From Mesostigma viride (Eukaryota; Streptophyta; Mesostigmatophyceae; Mesostigmatales; Mesostigmataceae), in assembly GCA_009746045.1 (NCBI GenBank), contig RPFO01000078.1, forward strand, positions 147,438 to 211,437: a stretch of DNA of 64,000 nt, given 5' to 3'. How positions within the stretch are numbered: the stretch's first letter is position 1; each line of letters opens with the position of its first letter. The notes below the pieces were generated by a model. It worked only from the letters and a program-made list of their open reading frames with translations, was not told where the DNA came from and did no database searches. This document shows, in pieces, positions 12,240 to 25,129 of the stretch. The position numbers and the translations under genes are program-made.

Positions 12240-12862
12240 TTTTGCTTTTCATCCGTTTTGCTTTGGAATGTGATCTGATATATCTGTGTGATATATCACG
12301 ATATATCTGTGTGATATGTCATGATCGCCCGTGGTTTTATGTCACTGTTTTCTGCCCAGATTTATCAGTGATAATGTCACGAATTTGTCACCCTTTTTTT
12401 CGTGATATATCAGTGATAATGTCACGGATTTGTCACCCTTTTTTTCGTGATATATCAGTGATAATGTCACGGATTTGTCGCCCTTTTTTCGTGACATATC
12501 AGTGATAATGTCACGAATTTGTCACCCTTTTTTTCGTGATATATCAGTGATAATGTCACCGTCGGATTTGTCACCCTTTTTTCGTGATAATGTCACGGAT
12601 TATCAGTGATAATGTCACGGATTTTGTCAGTGCGTTTTGTCAAGTCGTGACATTGATATTTTGTGATAATTTCCTTGTTTTTGTCACAAAGATAATCACA
12701 GAATATGCTGGTTTTATCACAAGATTTGTCACAAAATGTCACAGAATATCACAGTTTTGTCACAAAAAATCACAAAGTGTCACATTTTGTCACATCCACA
12801 TCACAAAATGTCACGTGATATGTCACAAAATATCACAAAATGTCACACCCCCCTTCCTAGTG
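12240..12862 (-). repeat. Right subterminal array and terminal inverted repeat
   Basis: This is the inverted counterpart of 406-835. It includes five copies of a unit of about 60 bp (TATCAGTGATAATGTCACG then TTTGTCACCC), then dense TGTCACA/TATCACA motifs, and ends CCCCTTCCTAGTG. Confidence 0.8.
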
Positions 12863-13440
12863 ATGATCATGGGTTTCCCAATGCGTGCCGACCACCACGC
12901 CGTCGCGCTCTGCGGTGCGGGTCTCGACCTTGAACCCCACATTTCTCCGCACGAACCCTCGAAAATTCTCCAGCTGCGCGGGGCCGACCCGCGCCAGAAT
13001 GGAATCAGCGCGGAGATCCGAAGGCATCTGGTTACGGCGAATGTCTCCGCGTTCAGCTCCTTCACTAGCTGCATCGTACGCGTGTCCGGTGCTCCGGGTC
13101 TGGACGACGTCTCTTGCCGGCGCTCGCGGCCGGATGAAGGCCCCGTCTGCCAGCCACCACCTCCCGAGCCTCCGGCCCCTAAGGCACCCCTTCGAACTGC
13201 AGGCTCTCCGCGAGCTGTCTGCGTCCTCGCCTCCGCTTCTGGTTGTGGGACCTCAGGTTGGTCGGGCATGTCCATGTCAACCAGATCTTCTTCGCTGGAC
13301 TCCCCGTCTGCTTCCCGGATTTCTGCATCTGCAGCCTTCGCGGCGCTGACGGAAGTCTGGCCCCTGGGAAGCGCCTCCGCGGCGTCCCCCTGCACAGCCC
13401 ACACACAAGATACCACATCAATCCGAAAACCCATTTTCTT
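12863..13440. other. Right flank of the CACTA element, no gene recognised
   Basis: GC-rich sequence with an open minus-strand frame of about 200 codons (13434-12823) that runs into the transposon end. Acidic stretches are visible but no domain. It could be a fragment of a host gene entered by the transposon. I cannot support a product. Confidence 0.35.
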
Positions 13441-13609
13441 CCCCTGGAAATTATTTGGAGAAGGAATAATGGTCAGTTTGACCTCAAATTTGGCACCAAG
13501 GTTCCTTATCAGATATCTTATGATGCCATGTGGTCAAAAAATTTTGGGGAGTCGGCAGCATGGTAACATGATGACATTTGCTAGCTAAATATTCCGTATT
13601 TTCAGCACT

Positions 13610-14540
13610 TTCTGGCATGTATGCATATATAAAGACATCAAATGAACTCAGTTGGGCCTGTGACTTTGCATATGTTCTAAACACATCCCATGCAGCATGC
13701 CCACAAAGTTTCAGGCTGGTTGGATGACTAATAGGTGACAAATGCTAGCATAAATACCCCAAAAATGCAGTTTTTCGTGGTTTTTTAAGGGTTTTATCAC
13801 ACATATGCATACATAATGACACCAAATGAACTCAGTTGGGCCTGGGACTTTGCACATGTTCTAAACACATCCCATGCAGGATGCCCACAAAGTTTCAGGC
13901 TGGTTGGATGACTAATAGGTGACAAATGCTAGCATAAATACCCCAAAAAATCAGTTTTTCATGGTTTTCCAAGGGTTTTATCACACATATGCATACATAA
14001 TGACACCAAATGAACTCAGTTGGAGCTTGAACTTTGCACATGTTCTAAACACATCCCATACAGCATGCCCACAAAGTTTCAGGCTGGTTGGATGATAAAT
14101 AGGTGACAAATGCTAGCATAAATACCCCCAAAATGCAGTTTTTCATGGTTTTCCAAGGGTTTTATCACACATATGCATACATAATGACACCAAATGAGCT
14201 CAGTTGGAGCTGGAACTTTGCACATGTTCTAAACACATCCCATGCAGCATGCCCACAAAGTTTCAGGCTGGTTGGATGACAAAATGGTGACTGATGCTAG
14301 CGAAAAAAAAAAAACAAAATGCAGTTTTTCTTGGTTTTCCAAAGGTTCCAACACATGGGTGCCTATACCAATGAACTCAGTTAAGCCTAGAACTTTGCAC
14401 AGCTCATAAAAACATCTATGTTAACTGCCCACAAGAAATTCAGACTGTTTGCATGACAAATAGGTGACAGATGCTAGCAAACATAGCACAAAAAATGCAG
14501 TTCCTAGTAATTGTTTTTCAAGGGTTTCATCCCATAGTTG
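13610..14540 (+). repeat. 182-bp tandem satellite, about five units
   Basis: Units repeat every 182-183 bp (anchors near 13620, 13802, 13985, 14167). They share ATGAACTCAGTTGG, CACATGTTCTAAACACATCC and GTTTCAGGCTGGTTGGATGA. Similarity fades in the fifth unit. Non-coding. Confidence 0.9.
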
Positions 14541-14724
14541 CATGTCAACCATTCCAGTTTGGGATATTTAGTCAGGTTCCCAACAACACATCTAGATGAT
14601 ATATTATGTGATATTGCAGGAAGGCAGACTTAGGGGCACACAACCATGATACAACGTCATGCAACATGTACATCAACAACACACACGTAACTTAGCTAAT
14701 CTTCATAATAAAAACCACACCTTC

Positions 14725-15850
<1,126 letters not shown>

Positions 15851-15869
15851 CCCATCATTCATGCATCCG

Positions 15870-16946
15870 TTCGTTCATGCATGCATCCACTCGTTCATTA
15901 ACATGCCTCCGTTGGTCAGGGGTTCAAAATGATGCAACAGACACCAGAAAAGGGAGAAGCAGCCGCCTCCCCAACGTGCCGCCCGGCGACGGCAGCGATG
16001 GGCCCAGGGGGGTAACGGTGCGATTTGTCTTGTTCGCCGGGGTGCGCCGGCGGGTGCGGGCACTGTCGCGTTTTATTTTGCCCGCCCGCCCCAGTCCTTG
16101 TCGCAATGCCTCCTCAGGCGATGGCGGCAGGGTAAGAGTTCTTTTCGCCCGTCGCCGGACGCTTAAACCACTAGAATATACGCCGGTTAATGACGATAAA
16201 AAAGCGGGTTACAACGATAGAAACCAGTAGCTGTTGGTTCTCCCGCACCCCGGGCACACCTAAGACATCGCCAGCTAGCCCCGCCCGCAGTTCATGCAGC
16301 GGACAATGTTTACCCCCCCAAGGGAAGTCATAAATCTGCAAGAAATGGCGTAAAAGCGAATAAATCCACGACATGCATGGTTGCCCCTGTCAGCGCTCCT
16401 ATAATTCTGACTTTTTCGGAAAAATTGCGTGCAACATGGAAACGCAAAATTAAGGGAAAACAAACACTCACCTTCTTCGAAATGATGTTAGGAATCGTTA
16501 CAAAGTGTGGGGATACGTTGCAAGCGTCTTTATCTACTCTAGAGGTTACCTTGAAGACGCACGGGTCGGTGCGCTCGAGCCGTGAGAAACTGGCCAGCTG
16601 CGTGTTTCCCCTCGTATCCAATGAATAAATAACAGTTTGCCGCCTTTTTTTTTGCAGAATAATAAACTTTCTTACGTCGATTCCGATCGAACAAGCGAAA
16701 TCTGGGGCGAAATGGCTTCGTAATCCGTGCACAATAAATTTTCGCGCACCATAGCCTTCGACGCCATGAAATTTGCACTCAACATGCACCGCGCGCAAAT
16801 TTCAGTCGTTTTTTCCCGGGAATTACCGTGGACACTTTGGCGCAGCGTCGGATTGATGTGACCAGGGCATTAGTCGGCGTGTACCTGGTACCCAGCTCAC
16901 ACACCACTCTCGCCCTACAGTACACCGCTGTACCGTATGTGGCCTG
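15870..16946. other. About 1.1 kb without a recognisable gene
   Basis: Short open frames exist on both strands but none has a domain or convincing start. It contains the start of the gypsy-derived DNA at its right end. No RNA gene or repeat array seen. Confidence 0.5.
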
Positions 16947-18540
16947 CTAACGCAACTGGTGCGTCTTCTTGTATGCTTCTAGTAAGCGGGCGCACCCAGC
17001 TAACTCAGTAGCGGTGCGCCAGGAGTCCTCAGACTCATGCTGTGCAAATCGCCATCGCACCCGGTATTGTCGCTGGACCCCTCGTCCCCGTTTGACATCC
17101 CGGTGTCCCACGATCGCTGCCACCTCATCCTCCTGTTCCCCCGTGTCCGGATTGAACTCCAGCGGGGCTGGGGGATTGACCCTGCCCTGGATGGTGTTCT
17201 GGTGATACAACTTGAGCTGGTCACGGTGGAAACGTTGGACGTGAGATTCCATGACACTGGGATGTCCACCTGGAACATGACATCGTCGAACTTGGTGAGG
17301 ACCTTGTAGGGACCCAGGAACATGGGACGAAGCTTATAGTCTTCAGCTCCTTCTCCACCTTGTGTGAAAATCGTCCGATCTGCGGGCCCTCAACCAGGAC
17401 CCAATCGCCCACCTCGATGGACAGCGTCCGGATATCCCGCTTGCCGGCTGTCCTCTCCAGATACCGCTCTGCCGCTGCGCGGTAGCCCTGGACTGCACTG
17501 TTATGCGCCTGGTGCATCCGCTGCAGCAACCGCTCAACCCCCTGAAGGGTGTCCAGCTTGACCTGATCCTCTCCAAGTCCGGGGCTCATAAGCAAGTCGA
17601 GCGGCGTGAGAGGGTGTCGGCCGGAGTTGAGGAAAAAGGGAGTAAATCCATGGGCGGCCTGGGGGGCATTGTTCAGGGAGAACTCCACCAAGCCCAGAAG
17701 TTCCTCCCAATTGCTGCCCACTGCGTCGGTGTATAGTGTCGCATGGTCTCTTGCACAGTGCGGTTCAACCGCTCCACCAGGTGCGACGACGAGCTGTGAT
17801 AGGCCGTGCCCAGCGACACCTTGGTGCCCAGCCGTTCGAAAAACTCCTGCCAGAATTTGGCCGTGAAGAGCTTGTCGCGGTCGGAGATGAACTGTCGGCT
17901 GAGCCCGTGAAACCCAAACACGTGCGTCAGGTATATCTTGGCGCACTCCTCCGCCGTGAGGTCGGCCGGACACGGGGCCAAGTGACACATGCGCGTCAGG
18001 CGGTCCACGAACACCAAGACCATGCTGTTGCCGCTCTTCGTCTTCTTGAACGGCCGGGCCGATGAAGTCCATCATGATAGAATCCCAAGGACCCATAGGA
18101 TCAGGCAACGTCTTAGGGACGGCTTGAGAGCCCGTGTTCCTGGACTTCATGATCTGGCACGAGGGGCACTGGCGCACATACGTCTCGATATACTCCTTCA
18201 TCCCGGGCCAGTAGAAATGCCTGCGGGCCCGGGGAAGGAGGCGGTGGCTTCCTTGATGTCCGCCTAGAAGGGAATCATGGAGCTCGTGAAGCAAGGCGGC
18301 CCTACAAAGCTCAGGGACATACAGCCGCCATTCCTCCGGCTGGACACTCACGAACAGGCGCCCATCCTGGAACTTGCAAGGGAAGCCGCCCATGATTCTG
18401 CTGGGGATGCGCCCGGATGGCCTCAAGCGCCGCTTCCTCCGTGACCGTGAAACGACTGATCGTCGTCTCCAGGTCAGACGTAACTGTCCGGGTTGGTCAG
18501 TACGCCGTACGGAGCCGCAAAAATACGGGAAAACGTACAC
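16947..18540 (-). pseudogene. Ty3/gypsy chromovirus integrase with chromodomain, frameshifted
   Basis: Reading from 18540 down, an H-H-C-C zinc finger (HDSLLGGHQGSHRL, then CPSCQIMKSR) precedes the integrase core. The core continues in another frame with FVDRLTRMCHLAP, FISDRDKLFTAKFW and a Glu-bearing HSSSSHLVERLNRT. A C-terminal chromodomain (EVAAIVGHRDVK then QYRVRWRFAQHESEDSW) ends at 16947, which identifies a chromovirus. At least two frameshifts (near 18020 and 17300) break the polyprotein. The RT/RNase H part lies at 21642-22655, separated by other insertions. Confidence 0.85.
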
Positions 18541-18889
18541 TGAAGGCCTCCGCCGTATATACGCGTACTTTACTTCAGAATACGCGGTTTGGACTTAGAA
18601 TTTTTCGGGGGTACCAGCGGGCAGCGGGCACTGGCGCTGTGCCCAGGTTCTGGGCGCGGCGCGTTCACTGCACATTTGAGATTTTTACTACTAGAAGTAG
18701 ATGCGTACAGTTCTTTCCATAAAGCGCAAGCCTTGCAAAATCTTTGCCCGGTAGGAGACAGCTAGGACTAGGTACATAACGCATAATGCCAGCAAATGCC
18801 AGCTGTGCTACTGACGGTGTAATGCAATATAGCGACGACGAGGCCAGTGCGACTGTGCGATAGTGTGAAGCCATTTTCGATTTGCAGCC

Positions 18890-19440
18890 ATGAAGAAGAA
18901 AGGGCCTGAATGGGATTTCGTTGTCGAGAAGAAAGAAGCAGTCACAGATGCTGTTAGTAACACAACGCAGTATGTGTCGAGGATGTTCTGCTCATTTTGC
19001 ATCAAGAACTTCTCCTAGAAGGCGGGGCCAATCAGCGTATTCCGAGTCCGTGCACACTTTGCCGGAATCGCAGGGGAAGGGATGTTACCCTGCGACAAAA
19101 TTCCACCGAATATCCGGAGCAGGTTTCTCAGGATTGCTAACAACAAGTTGCAGAAGTCAGACGCCAAGAAGCATCACAATTTGAACAGGGCAATGGCGGA
19201 GATGGGAGGGGCTGCGCCGGCTGACTTGTCGTCGGTTCCCAGCAAAGGCCAGCTGAGCATCACCAAATGGCTGGTTCCCGTCGACGAACAAGGTGTCCAG
19301 CTGCTGGCTGCCGAATTTTTTATCGAGAACGGCATTGCCTACAATGTGGCTGAGAGCGCCTCTTTCAAGCAGATGGTGGCCGGCATGATCCAGTACAAAG
19401 GAGGGCACGTCACCCCTCCTTCTCGGAAGTTGTGTCTTAC
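18890..19440 (+). pseudogene. hAT-family transposase fragment
   Basis: A start MKKKGPEWDFVVEKKE is followed by C-x-x-C (FCSFCIKNF) of a BED-like finger, then a stop and a new stretch ending GIAYNVAESASFKQMV and PPSRKLCL. The latter is the typical region before the hAT catalytic domain. The catalytic domain is missing, so this is an inactive 5' fragment. Confidence 0.6.
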
Positions 19441-19799
19441 GTCCTCTCATGCATTATATAGTGGATGGCTTTCCTTACAATTAACTAATTAATTGATTCC
19501 TTACAGTTCCCGTTGCAGTCTGCTCCCCCCAGCATTTAACAAATCATAATCAGATAGGATTGCAGGGCATAAATTAATGGAAGATGCATATACACCAAAT
19601 TTCAGTTGCAATAACTGCATGACCATCATCAAGGAGCGTGCTAATTGGGTGACCGACAATCGGACCACAAAAACTGTCGCGTATTTTACCGCCGCGTATT
19701 TTACACCCCCCACGTATAATACGCGTATTTTAGGTCCGCGTATTATACCCCGTATCGGGACCGCGTTAAGCTGCTGGGCAGCCTGCTCCCCAGCTGCGA

Positions 19800-21452
19800 G
19801 GTTGATGTGGACCATCGCATCTCCCTCGCCTGGCACGCTTTACGTCAGTACCGGGCCCTGTGGCGCAAGCCCCTGGGCAAGATCGAGAAACAGGACCTGT
19901 TCAAGGTCCTCGTCCTTCCTGTTCTCACCTATGGCGCCGAGACGTGGACCCTCACCGCCGACCTGGCCCGCAAGCTGGACGGCGCGGTCACCAGCATGCT
20001 GCGTTCCATTTTCAGAGTAGGATATGCTGCTCATGTCCGCAATGAGGACCTGTACCAGGGCATGCCCTATATCACCAGCACCATTAAGCAACGCCGCCTG
20101 CAGCTTGTAGGGAGTTATTATAAATAGTGACGGAACCTTTTTGCCACTTGGCAATCAGGTCCGTCACTATTTATCCGGCGAAAACCACTCGCCGGTATCT
20201 ATTCCGCGTTAAGTTCACGTACGTGAACGTGGCGCGGAATTGATACCGGCGAGTGGTTTTCGCCGGATAAATAGTGACGGACCTGATTGCCAAGTGGCAA
20301 AAAGGTTCCGTCACTATTTATAATAACTAAAACGTCGTAGTGTGGGGGCCGATATCTATCGTACCGCTAATGCCTACTGCAGTACCGAATCTCGCCTTAA
20401 CGATATTCCAACCGGGCATATTTTCCCTTCTGGCACTTTCGTTTGGCCTTCTGGTATCAATTCCTTCCGGTATTCGGAAATACCCGTGTCACCACAGGGA
20501 TTCGAACCCCCGACTTACGAGGTCTTAGTTATTATAAATAGTGACGGAACCTTTTTGCCACTTGGCAATTAGGTCCGTCACTATTTATCCGGCGAAAACC
20601 ACTCGCCGGCATCAATTCCGCGCCACGTTCACGTACGTGAACTTAACGCGGAATAGATACCGGCGAGTGGTTTTCGCCGGATAAATAGTGACGGACCTGA
20701 TTGCCAAGTGGCAAAAAGGTTCCGTCACTATTTATAATAACTAAGACCTCGTAAGTCGGGGGTTCGGATCCCTGTGGTGACACGGGTATTTCCGAATACC
20801 GGAAGGAATTGATACCAGAAGGCCAAACGAAAGTGCCAGAAGGGAAAATATGCCCGGTTGGAATATCGTTAAGGCGAGATTCGGTACTGCAGTAGGCATT
20901 AGCGGTACGATAGATATCGGCCCCCACACTACGACGTTTTAGTTATTATAAATAGTGACGGAACCTTTTTGCCACTTGGCAATCAGGTCCGTCACTATTT
21001 ATCCGGCGAAAACCACTCGCCGGTATCAATTCCGCGCCACGTTCACGTACGTGAACTTAACGCGGAATAGATACCGGCGAGTGGTTTTCGCCGGATAAAT
21101 AGTGACGGACCTGATTGCCAAGTGGCAAAAAGGTTCCGTCACTATTTATAATAACTTAGGGCACCTAGCTCGCACCAACCAGGTAGACACCTCACGTGGC
21201 CCCCCCGCAGGACTGCGACCAGCCCAGCCTGGCCGGCACCTCCTGACGTGGGCTGGGCCTAGTGATGTTAGACGCCGCAAGGCCCGCACCTTCAAGGAAC
21301 AGCTAGTAGCGGACATGGGGGGCCTCGGCCTCTCCGTGATTTGGAAGAAGATGATGGACAAGGCCAAGTGGGCCCAGGTCATAGAGGACAATGAGCCCCC
21401 CCCAGTGGGGAAGCGCCCGCGTGTGCAGTCCCGCGGGAGGCACGCCAGATAG
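19800..21452 (+). pseudogene. LINE reverse transcriptase, 3' part, interrupted
   Basis: The first piece (19800-20112) has YGAETWTLTADLARKLDG and RRLQLVG, typical of the C-terminus of LINE ORF2. It is cut by the 1044-bp palindrome and resumes at 21157 with HLARTNQ and a tail ending near 21452. Removing the insert and one copy of TAGGG restores the frame across VG-HLART. The sequence ends in ATTA repeats at about 21615-21645, a plausible LINE 3' tail. Only the 3' end survives. Confidence 0.7.
20113..21156. mobile_element. Nested palindromic element (1044 bp) with 5-bp target duplication
   Basis: Three 216-bp palindromes (20113-20328, 20527-20742, 20941-21156), each starting AGTTATTATAAATAGTGACGG and centred on TTCACGTACGTGAA, alternate with two 198-bp spacers in opposite orientation. 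The whole is a palindrome centred near 20634. It is flanked by TAGGG on both sides. The spacer contains a tRNA-like B box and T-arm (GGGTTCGAATCCC), as in tRNA-derived SINEs. No coding capacity, so it would need a transposase from elsewhere. Confidence 0.85.
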
Positions 21453-21641
21453 CTCCCCCTCGGGCAGCGTGCGGCTGCCTAGATAGATGTTGTAGTTAGA
21501 ATGCTGTTAGGTAGATGTAGTATGTAGCCAATGTAGATAGATTAGACCGGTAGGAATGTTTGCACCCATCCATCCATCCATCGGGGTTAATGCTCCGTGA
21601 CTCCCCAACGGGAGCACGAGTCTAATTAATTAATTAATTAA

Positions 21642-22655
21642 TTATACCCCGTACCCGTTTTTGCCAACCCGGGTAACTGTGAACGCGTCCGCGGCCGGGT
21701 CCTCCACATCCGTACTCGCCTGGTTGACGAATTCTGAGAAGACTGTGGGTGGGCCGATCGGCTGAAGCTGAAAAATTCCCTGGGGCGGCACCACGTGACT
21801 AAGGGGCACGCGCGTATGCGACCCCTCCCCCTCCCCGGGGGTGTCCACGTCCTCGTGGGCGTTCGGCCGAGCCGGCTCATCCAGGAGGGGTGACAAGTCA
21901 TCCATGGTGGTGTGCCCAAGATGAAACAGGTGGCGGGCCCGGGGAGACCGTGGCTCCACACCGTAGGCGGTCCCCGGGGCGGCCACTGGTACACAGGTGC
22001 ATGGTATGAAGCACGTCCATGTCCTCGTAGAACCAATAGTCCGCCCGTCGCGAGAGGGCGTCGGGCACCACGTTGTCCGCACCCTTGACATATTGGATCT
22101 TGAACGGCGCAAATTGCGACAAGTACTCCATCCACCGCGCTTGGCGGGGCGTCAGATTGGGCTGCACCATGCAGGAGGTGGGTGAGCGGCCGGTGGTCCG
22201 TGTGGATTACCAGGCGGTGGGGGTCGAGATCCCCCTGCTCACTAAAGGCCACCGAAAACTGGGCCCCCAGAAGATGATGACGCCACGTGTGGCAGCTGTA
22301 AACTACTGCCAGGAGTTCCTGTTGATGCACTGGATAATTCCGCTCCGCCGGAATCATTGTGCGTGAGATGTACTCGATGGGCTGAAGGCCCTTGCCTTGA
22401 TCCTGCAGGAGAACCCCCCCGATGGCCACCTTGCTGGCGTCGGTAGCCACGACGAAAGGAAGGGACGGGTCCGGCAGGACGAGGACAGGCGCTGTGGTGA
22501 GGTGGCGCTTAAGTGCCTCGAAAGCCTGTTGGCACTGCTCAGCCCAAAGGAACTGGGTACCCTTCTTGAGAAGAGCGTTGATCGGGGCGGCGATGGTGGC
22601 AAACCTCGGAATGAACCGCCGGTAGTAGGATGCCAACCCCAGGAAACTGCGCACC
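21642..22655 (-). pseudogene. Ty3/gypsy reverse transcriptase C-terminus and RNase H
   Basis: From 22655 the frame reads SFLGLASYYRRFIP and AFEALKRHLTTAPVL (RT connection). RNase H motifs follow: FVVATDASKVAIGGVL, QELLAVV, LVIHTDHRPLTHLL and, after a frameshift near 22165, YVKGADNVVPDALSRR. The upstream RT is cut off by the palindrome at 22654. Same orientation as the integrase at 16947-18540, so probably one original element split by later insertions. Confidence 0.85.
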
Positions 22656-23693
22656 AACATTATCGCAAGCCAACCCCCTTTCAGGGTCCCAAAACCACCT
22701 GGCAGGGTGCCAAAATACTAATATTCACCCCCTGAAAAGGCTTTCTCACTACCTGAGGGAGACCCAGCCAAAACCCCGGCTCAGACCCTGAGAAACCCCC
22801 CCCCGCCCTGGTTATTAGCCAGGGGGTGGGGATATTTTCTCCCCCCTCCCTGGTCCCCCATACCCGGCAGACTGCCACGTGTCACCCCCTGATTGGCTGG
22901 CTACTAGGCCTGATATAACCAGGGTGGAAATAGGCTCCGCCAGGGTGCTCCAAAAGCAAAAAAGCCCCATCACCTGGTTGGTGACGGGGCCCTGTCAGAT
23001 ATTGACACCCGGCTGGTTTCCCCTTCAAATTTTGACAGGGTCCCTGGCCAGGAAAAAAAATATCTAAAGCTACTATAGATATATTCTAGTATATCCAAGA
23101 TACTCCCGAGTACCAGGGAGTAGACTCGAATATCCCCCCTGGTCCCAAGGCGGCCGGGTCCACCCCAGAGATGCGCATCTCTGGGGTGGACCCGGCCGCC
23201 TTGGGACCAGGGGGGATATTCGAGTCTACTCCCTGGTACTCGGGAGTATCTTGGATATACTAGAATATATCTATAGTAGCTTTAGATATTTTTTTTCCTG
23301 GCCAGGGACCCTGTCAAAATTTGAAGGGGAAACCAGCCGGGTGTCAATATCTGACAGGGCCCCGTCACCAACCAGGTGATGGGGCTTTTTTGCTTTTGGA
23401 GCACCCTGGCGGAGCCTATTTCCACCCTGGTTATATCAGGCCTAGTAGCCAGCCAATCAGGGGGTGACACGTGGCAGTCTGCCGGGTATGGGGGACCAGG
23501 GAGGGGGAGAAAATATCCCCACCCCCTGGCTAATAACCAGGGCGGGGGGGGTTTCTCAGGGTCTGAGCCGGGGTTTTGGCTGGGTCTCCCTCAGGTAGTG
23601 AGAAAGCCTTTTCAGGGGGTGAATATTAGTATTTTGGCACCCTGCCAGGTGGTTTTGGGACCCTGAAAGGGGGTTGGCTTGCGATAATGTTGG
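22654..23693. mobile_element. Near-perfect 1040-bp palindrome (foldback element)
   Basis: The arms of about 520 bp start CCAACATTATCGCAAGCC and meet near 23173 in CCAGAGATGCGCATCTCTGG. Both arms carry the same 62-codon open frame, once on each strand. It sits in the gypsy RT sequence. I see no clear target duplication and no protein gene. Confidence 0.85.
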
Positions 23694-24049
23694 CTCCACG
23701 TCAATAGGGGGTTCTTGGCCGGCTGTGGCACTTTTGGGGGCACTCCTACGGCTTCGCAAGGTAACCCCCTATTTACTGCTTGTTTTGCTATTTAAATTGA
23801 ATAGGCAATGGATATATGTTGTTAATTGATTGATTATTGAATAGGACACCATACTGCTTTATTGTAGGGCCACGGATAGCCCTTTATTCTTCTGGTCGGC
23901 TGTTGCCGGTCCCATTCCTTCTCCTTAGCCTTATTGTTCAGGGGTGGCTGTTAGGAGGTAAAAAGTTCCCATCCCCTGAAGTGGGAAAGTGAGAGCTCTG
24001 CCTGCGTTGTTGCCCTCTTTATTGCGCGCGTGCAGATGGCCAGGGTCGA
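23694..24049. other. Gap without a recognisable gene
   Basis: About 360 bp of mixed composition between the palindrome and the 24050 gene. No open frame or repeat that I can support. Confidence 0.5.
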
Positions 24050-25087
24050 CTAGTATCGCATGGCCTTCTTGAGGATGTCGCGGCACTCGTCGATCACGTC
24101 TTGCACGACTTTGCGCGGGTCGTCCCCGTCGTCCAGGTCCCTCTTGCGCTTGATGCCGACGTCCATGAACTGGTTGGCCACGTCGACGTATCTGTCCAGC
24201 AGCTCCTGCCTGCGCTCCTGGTAGGCGGCCTTCCACTTGGCGGCCTCGGCCTCGAACCTGTCCCTCTCCTGCTCTAGGTTGAACTTGTCCTTGTCGGCCT
24301 TCCGCTCGGTGGCCAGCTCGTCCTGGAAGTGCTGCTTGGCCTGGAACTTGAGCTCCTTGTGTATGGCGGTGACCTGGGCCTGCGCGTCCTCCACCTTGGC
24401 GGCGTGCTCCTTGTTGGCCTGCACCAGCTCCTTTTGAAGCTTTGCTGCCTCCGCTCTCTCCTTCTCCGATACCGTGACCTTTTCCGCCAGGTCCTTCAAC
24501 ATGGCCACCTGCAGGTTGTGGTGCTGGTGGATGAGGGCCAGCTGCCTCTCCTGGTGCTCGGATACCACGGCCAGCAGGCGGTTCTCCATCTCCTCGTCGC
24601 GAGCCTTGCCGTTCTCCACGTCCTGGGCGTAGATGCCCAGTGCCAGCTCGGCCACCTTGAGGGAGTCGCCAGCGAACAGCTCGCTGGCCACCTTCATGGC
24701 CACCACAGCAAAGGCGGTGGAGCGCTGGGCCGCCAGGGCAAAGATGAAGACCTTTGGCGCGTATATGCCAGCAGTTGCCCCACGACCGGGCACTTCTTTA
24801 AGGGTGCAATCCACCCCCTGCGATTCCAGCAAAGATCTAAGGTCGCGTGCAACGGCAGTCGACATCACACGCTCGACTTGCTGTTTCTCGGACTTGCCCA
24901 GCTTGAGAAATTTACTAAGGTTACCGTGACCCGTTTCTTTGTTGAATGGGATCAATCCCTCACACCCCTTAAACGTACGGAACTCGTATTCATCAGCAAA
25001 ATCCTTGCAATCCTGTGGCAGCTCATCAAAGGGCACAAGGCCAAAGTAGTCTTGGCGCAGGGAGGGGGAGTTGCTAATGAGAGCCAT
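24050..25087 (-). CDS. Coiled-coil protein with antirepressor-like N-terminal half
   Basis: 345 aa. The N-terminal 170 residues look folded and include IYAPKVFIFALAA and VASELFAGDSLKVAELALG. That segment is reminiscent of the ERYLDADRSLAEDI segment in the 54253 and 61379 genes, so I place it loosely with viral Bro-N/KilA-type regulators. Residues of about 180-320 are a long Lys/Glu/Gln-rich coiled coil. The C-terminus has a KRKRDLDDGDD basic-acidic patch. It may be the first viral gene or a host copy. A TATA-like GGTATACCA lies just upstream of the ATG. Confidence 0.5.
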   Translation of the reverse strand: MALISNSPSLRQDYFGLVPFDELPQDCKDFADEYEFRTFKGCEGLIPFNKETGHGNLSKFLKLGKSEKQQVERVMSTAVARDLRSLLESQGVDCTLKEVPGRGATAGIYAPKVFIFALAAQRSTAFAVVAMKVASELFAGDSLKVAELALGIYAQDVENGKARDEEMENRLLAVVSEHQERQLALIHQHHNLQVAMLKDLAEKVTVSEKERAEAAKLQKELVQANKEHAAKVEDAQAQVTAIHKELKFQAKQHFQDELATERKADKDKFNLEQERDRFEAEAAKWKAAYQERRQELLDRYVDVANQFMDVGIKRKRDLDDGDDPRKVVQDVIDECRDILKKAMRY

Positions 25088-25129
25088 GGTCGTGGTATAC
25101 CATATGCCAAGAAAGTTTCTGGCGCTCTG

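Larger units (their letters stand above)
406..12862. mobile_element. CACTA/EnSpm-type DNA transposon, 12.46 kb
   Basis: The two ends are inverted copies beginning CACTAGGAAGGGG and passing into TGTGACATTTTGTGATATT. Each is followed by hundreds of bases of short subterminal repeats built on TGTGACA and TGTGATA. CACTA ends, subterminal repeats and a TNP2-like transposase are the family hallmarks. Inside are a spliced transposase on the minus strand, two plus-strand genes, and several minisatellites that account for much of the length. The 3-bp flanks (CTC left, ATG right) do not match, so the usual 3-bp target duplication is absent. That could mean later rearrangement, or that the two ends belong to different insertions. 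Confidence 0.85.
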
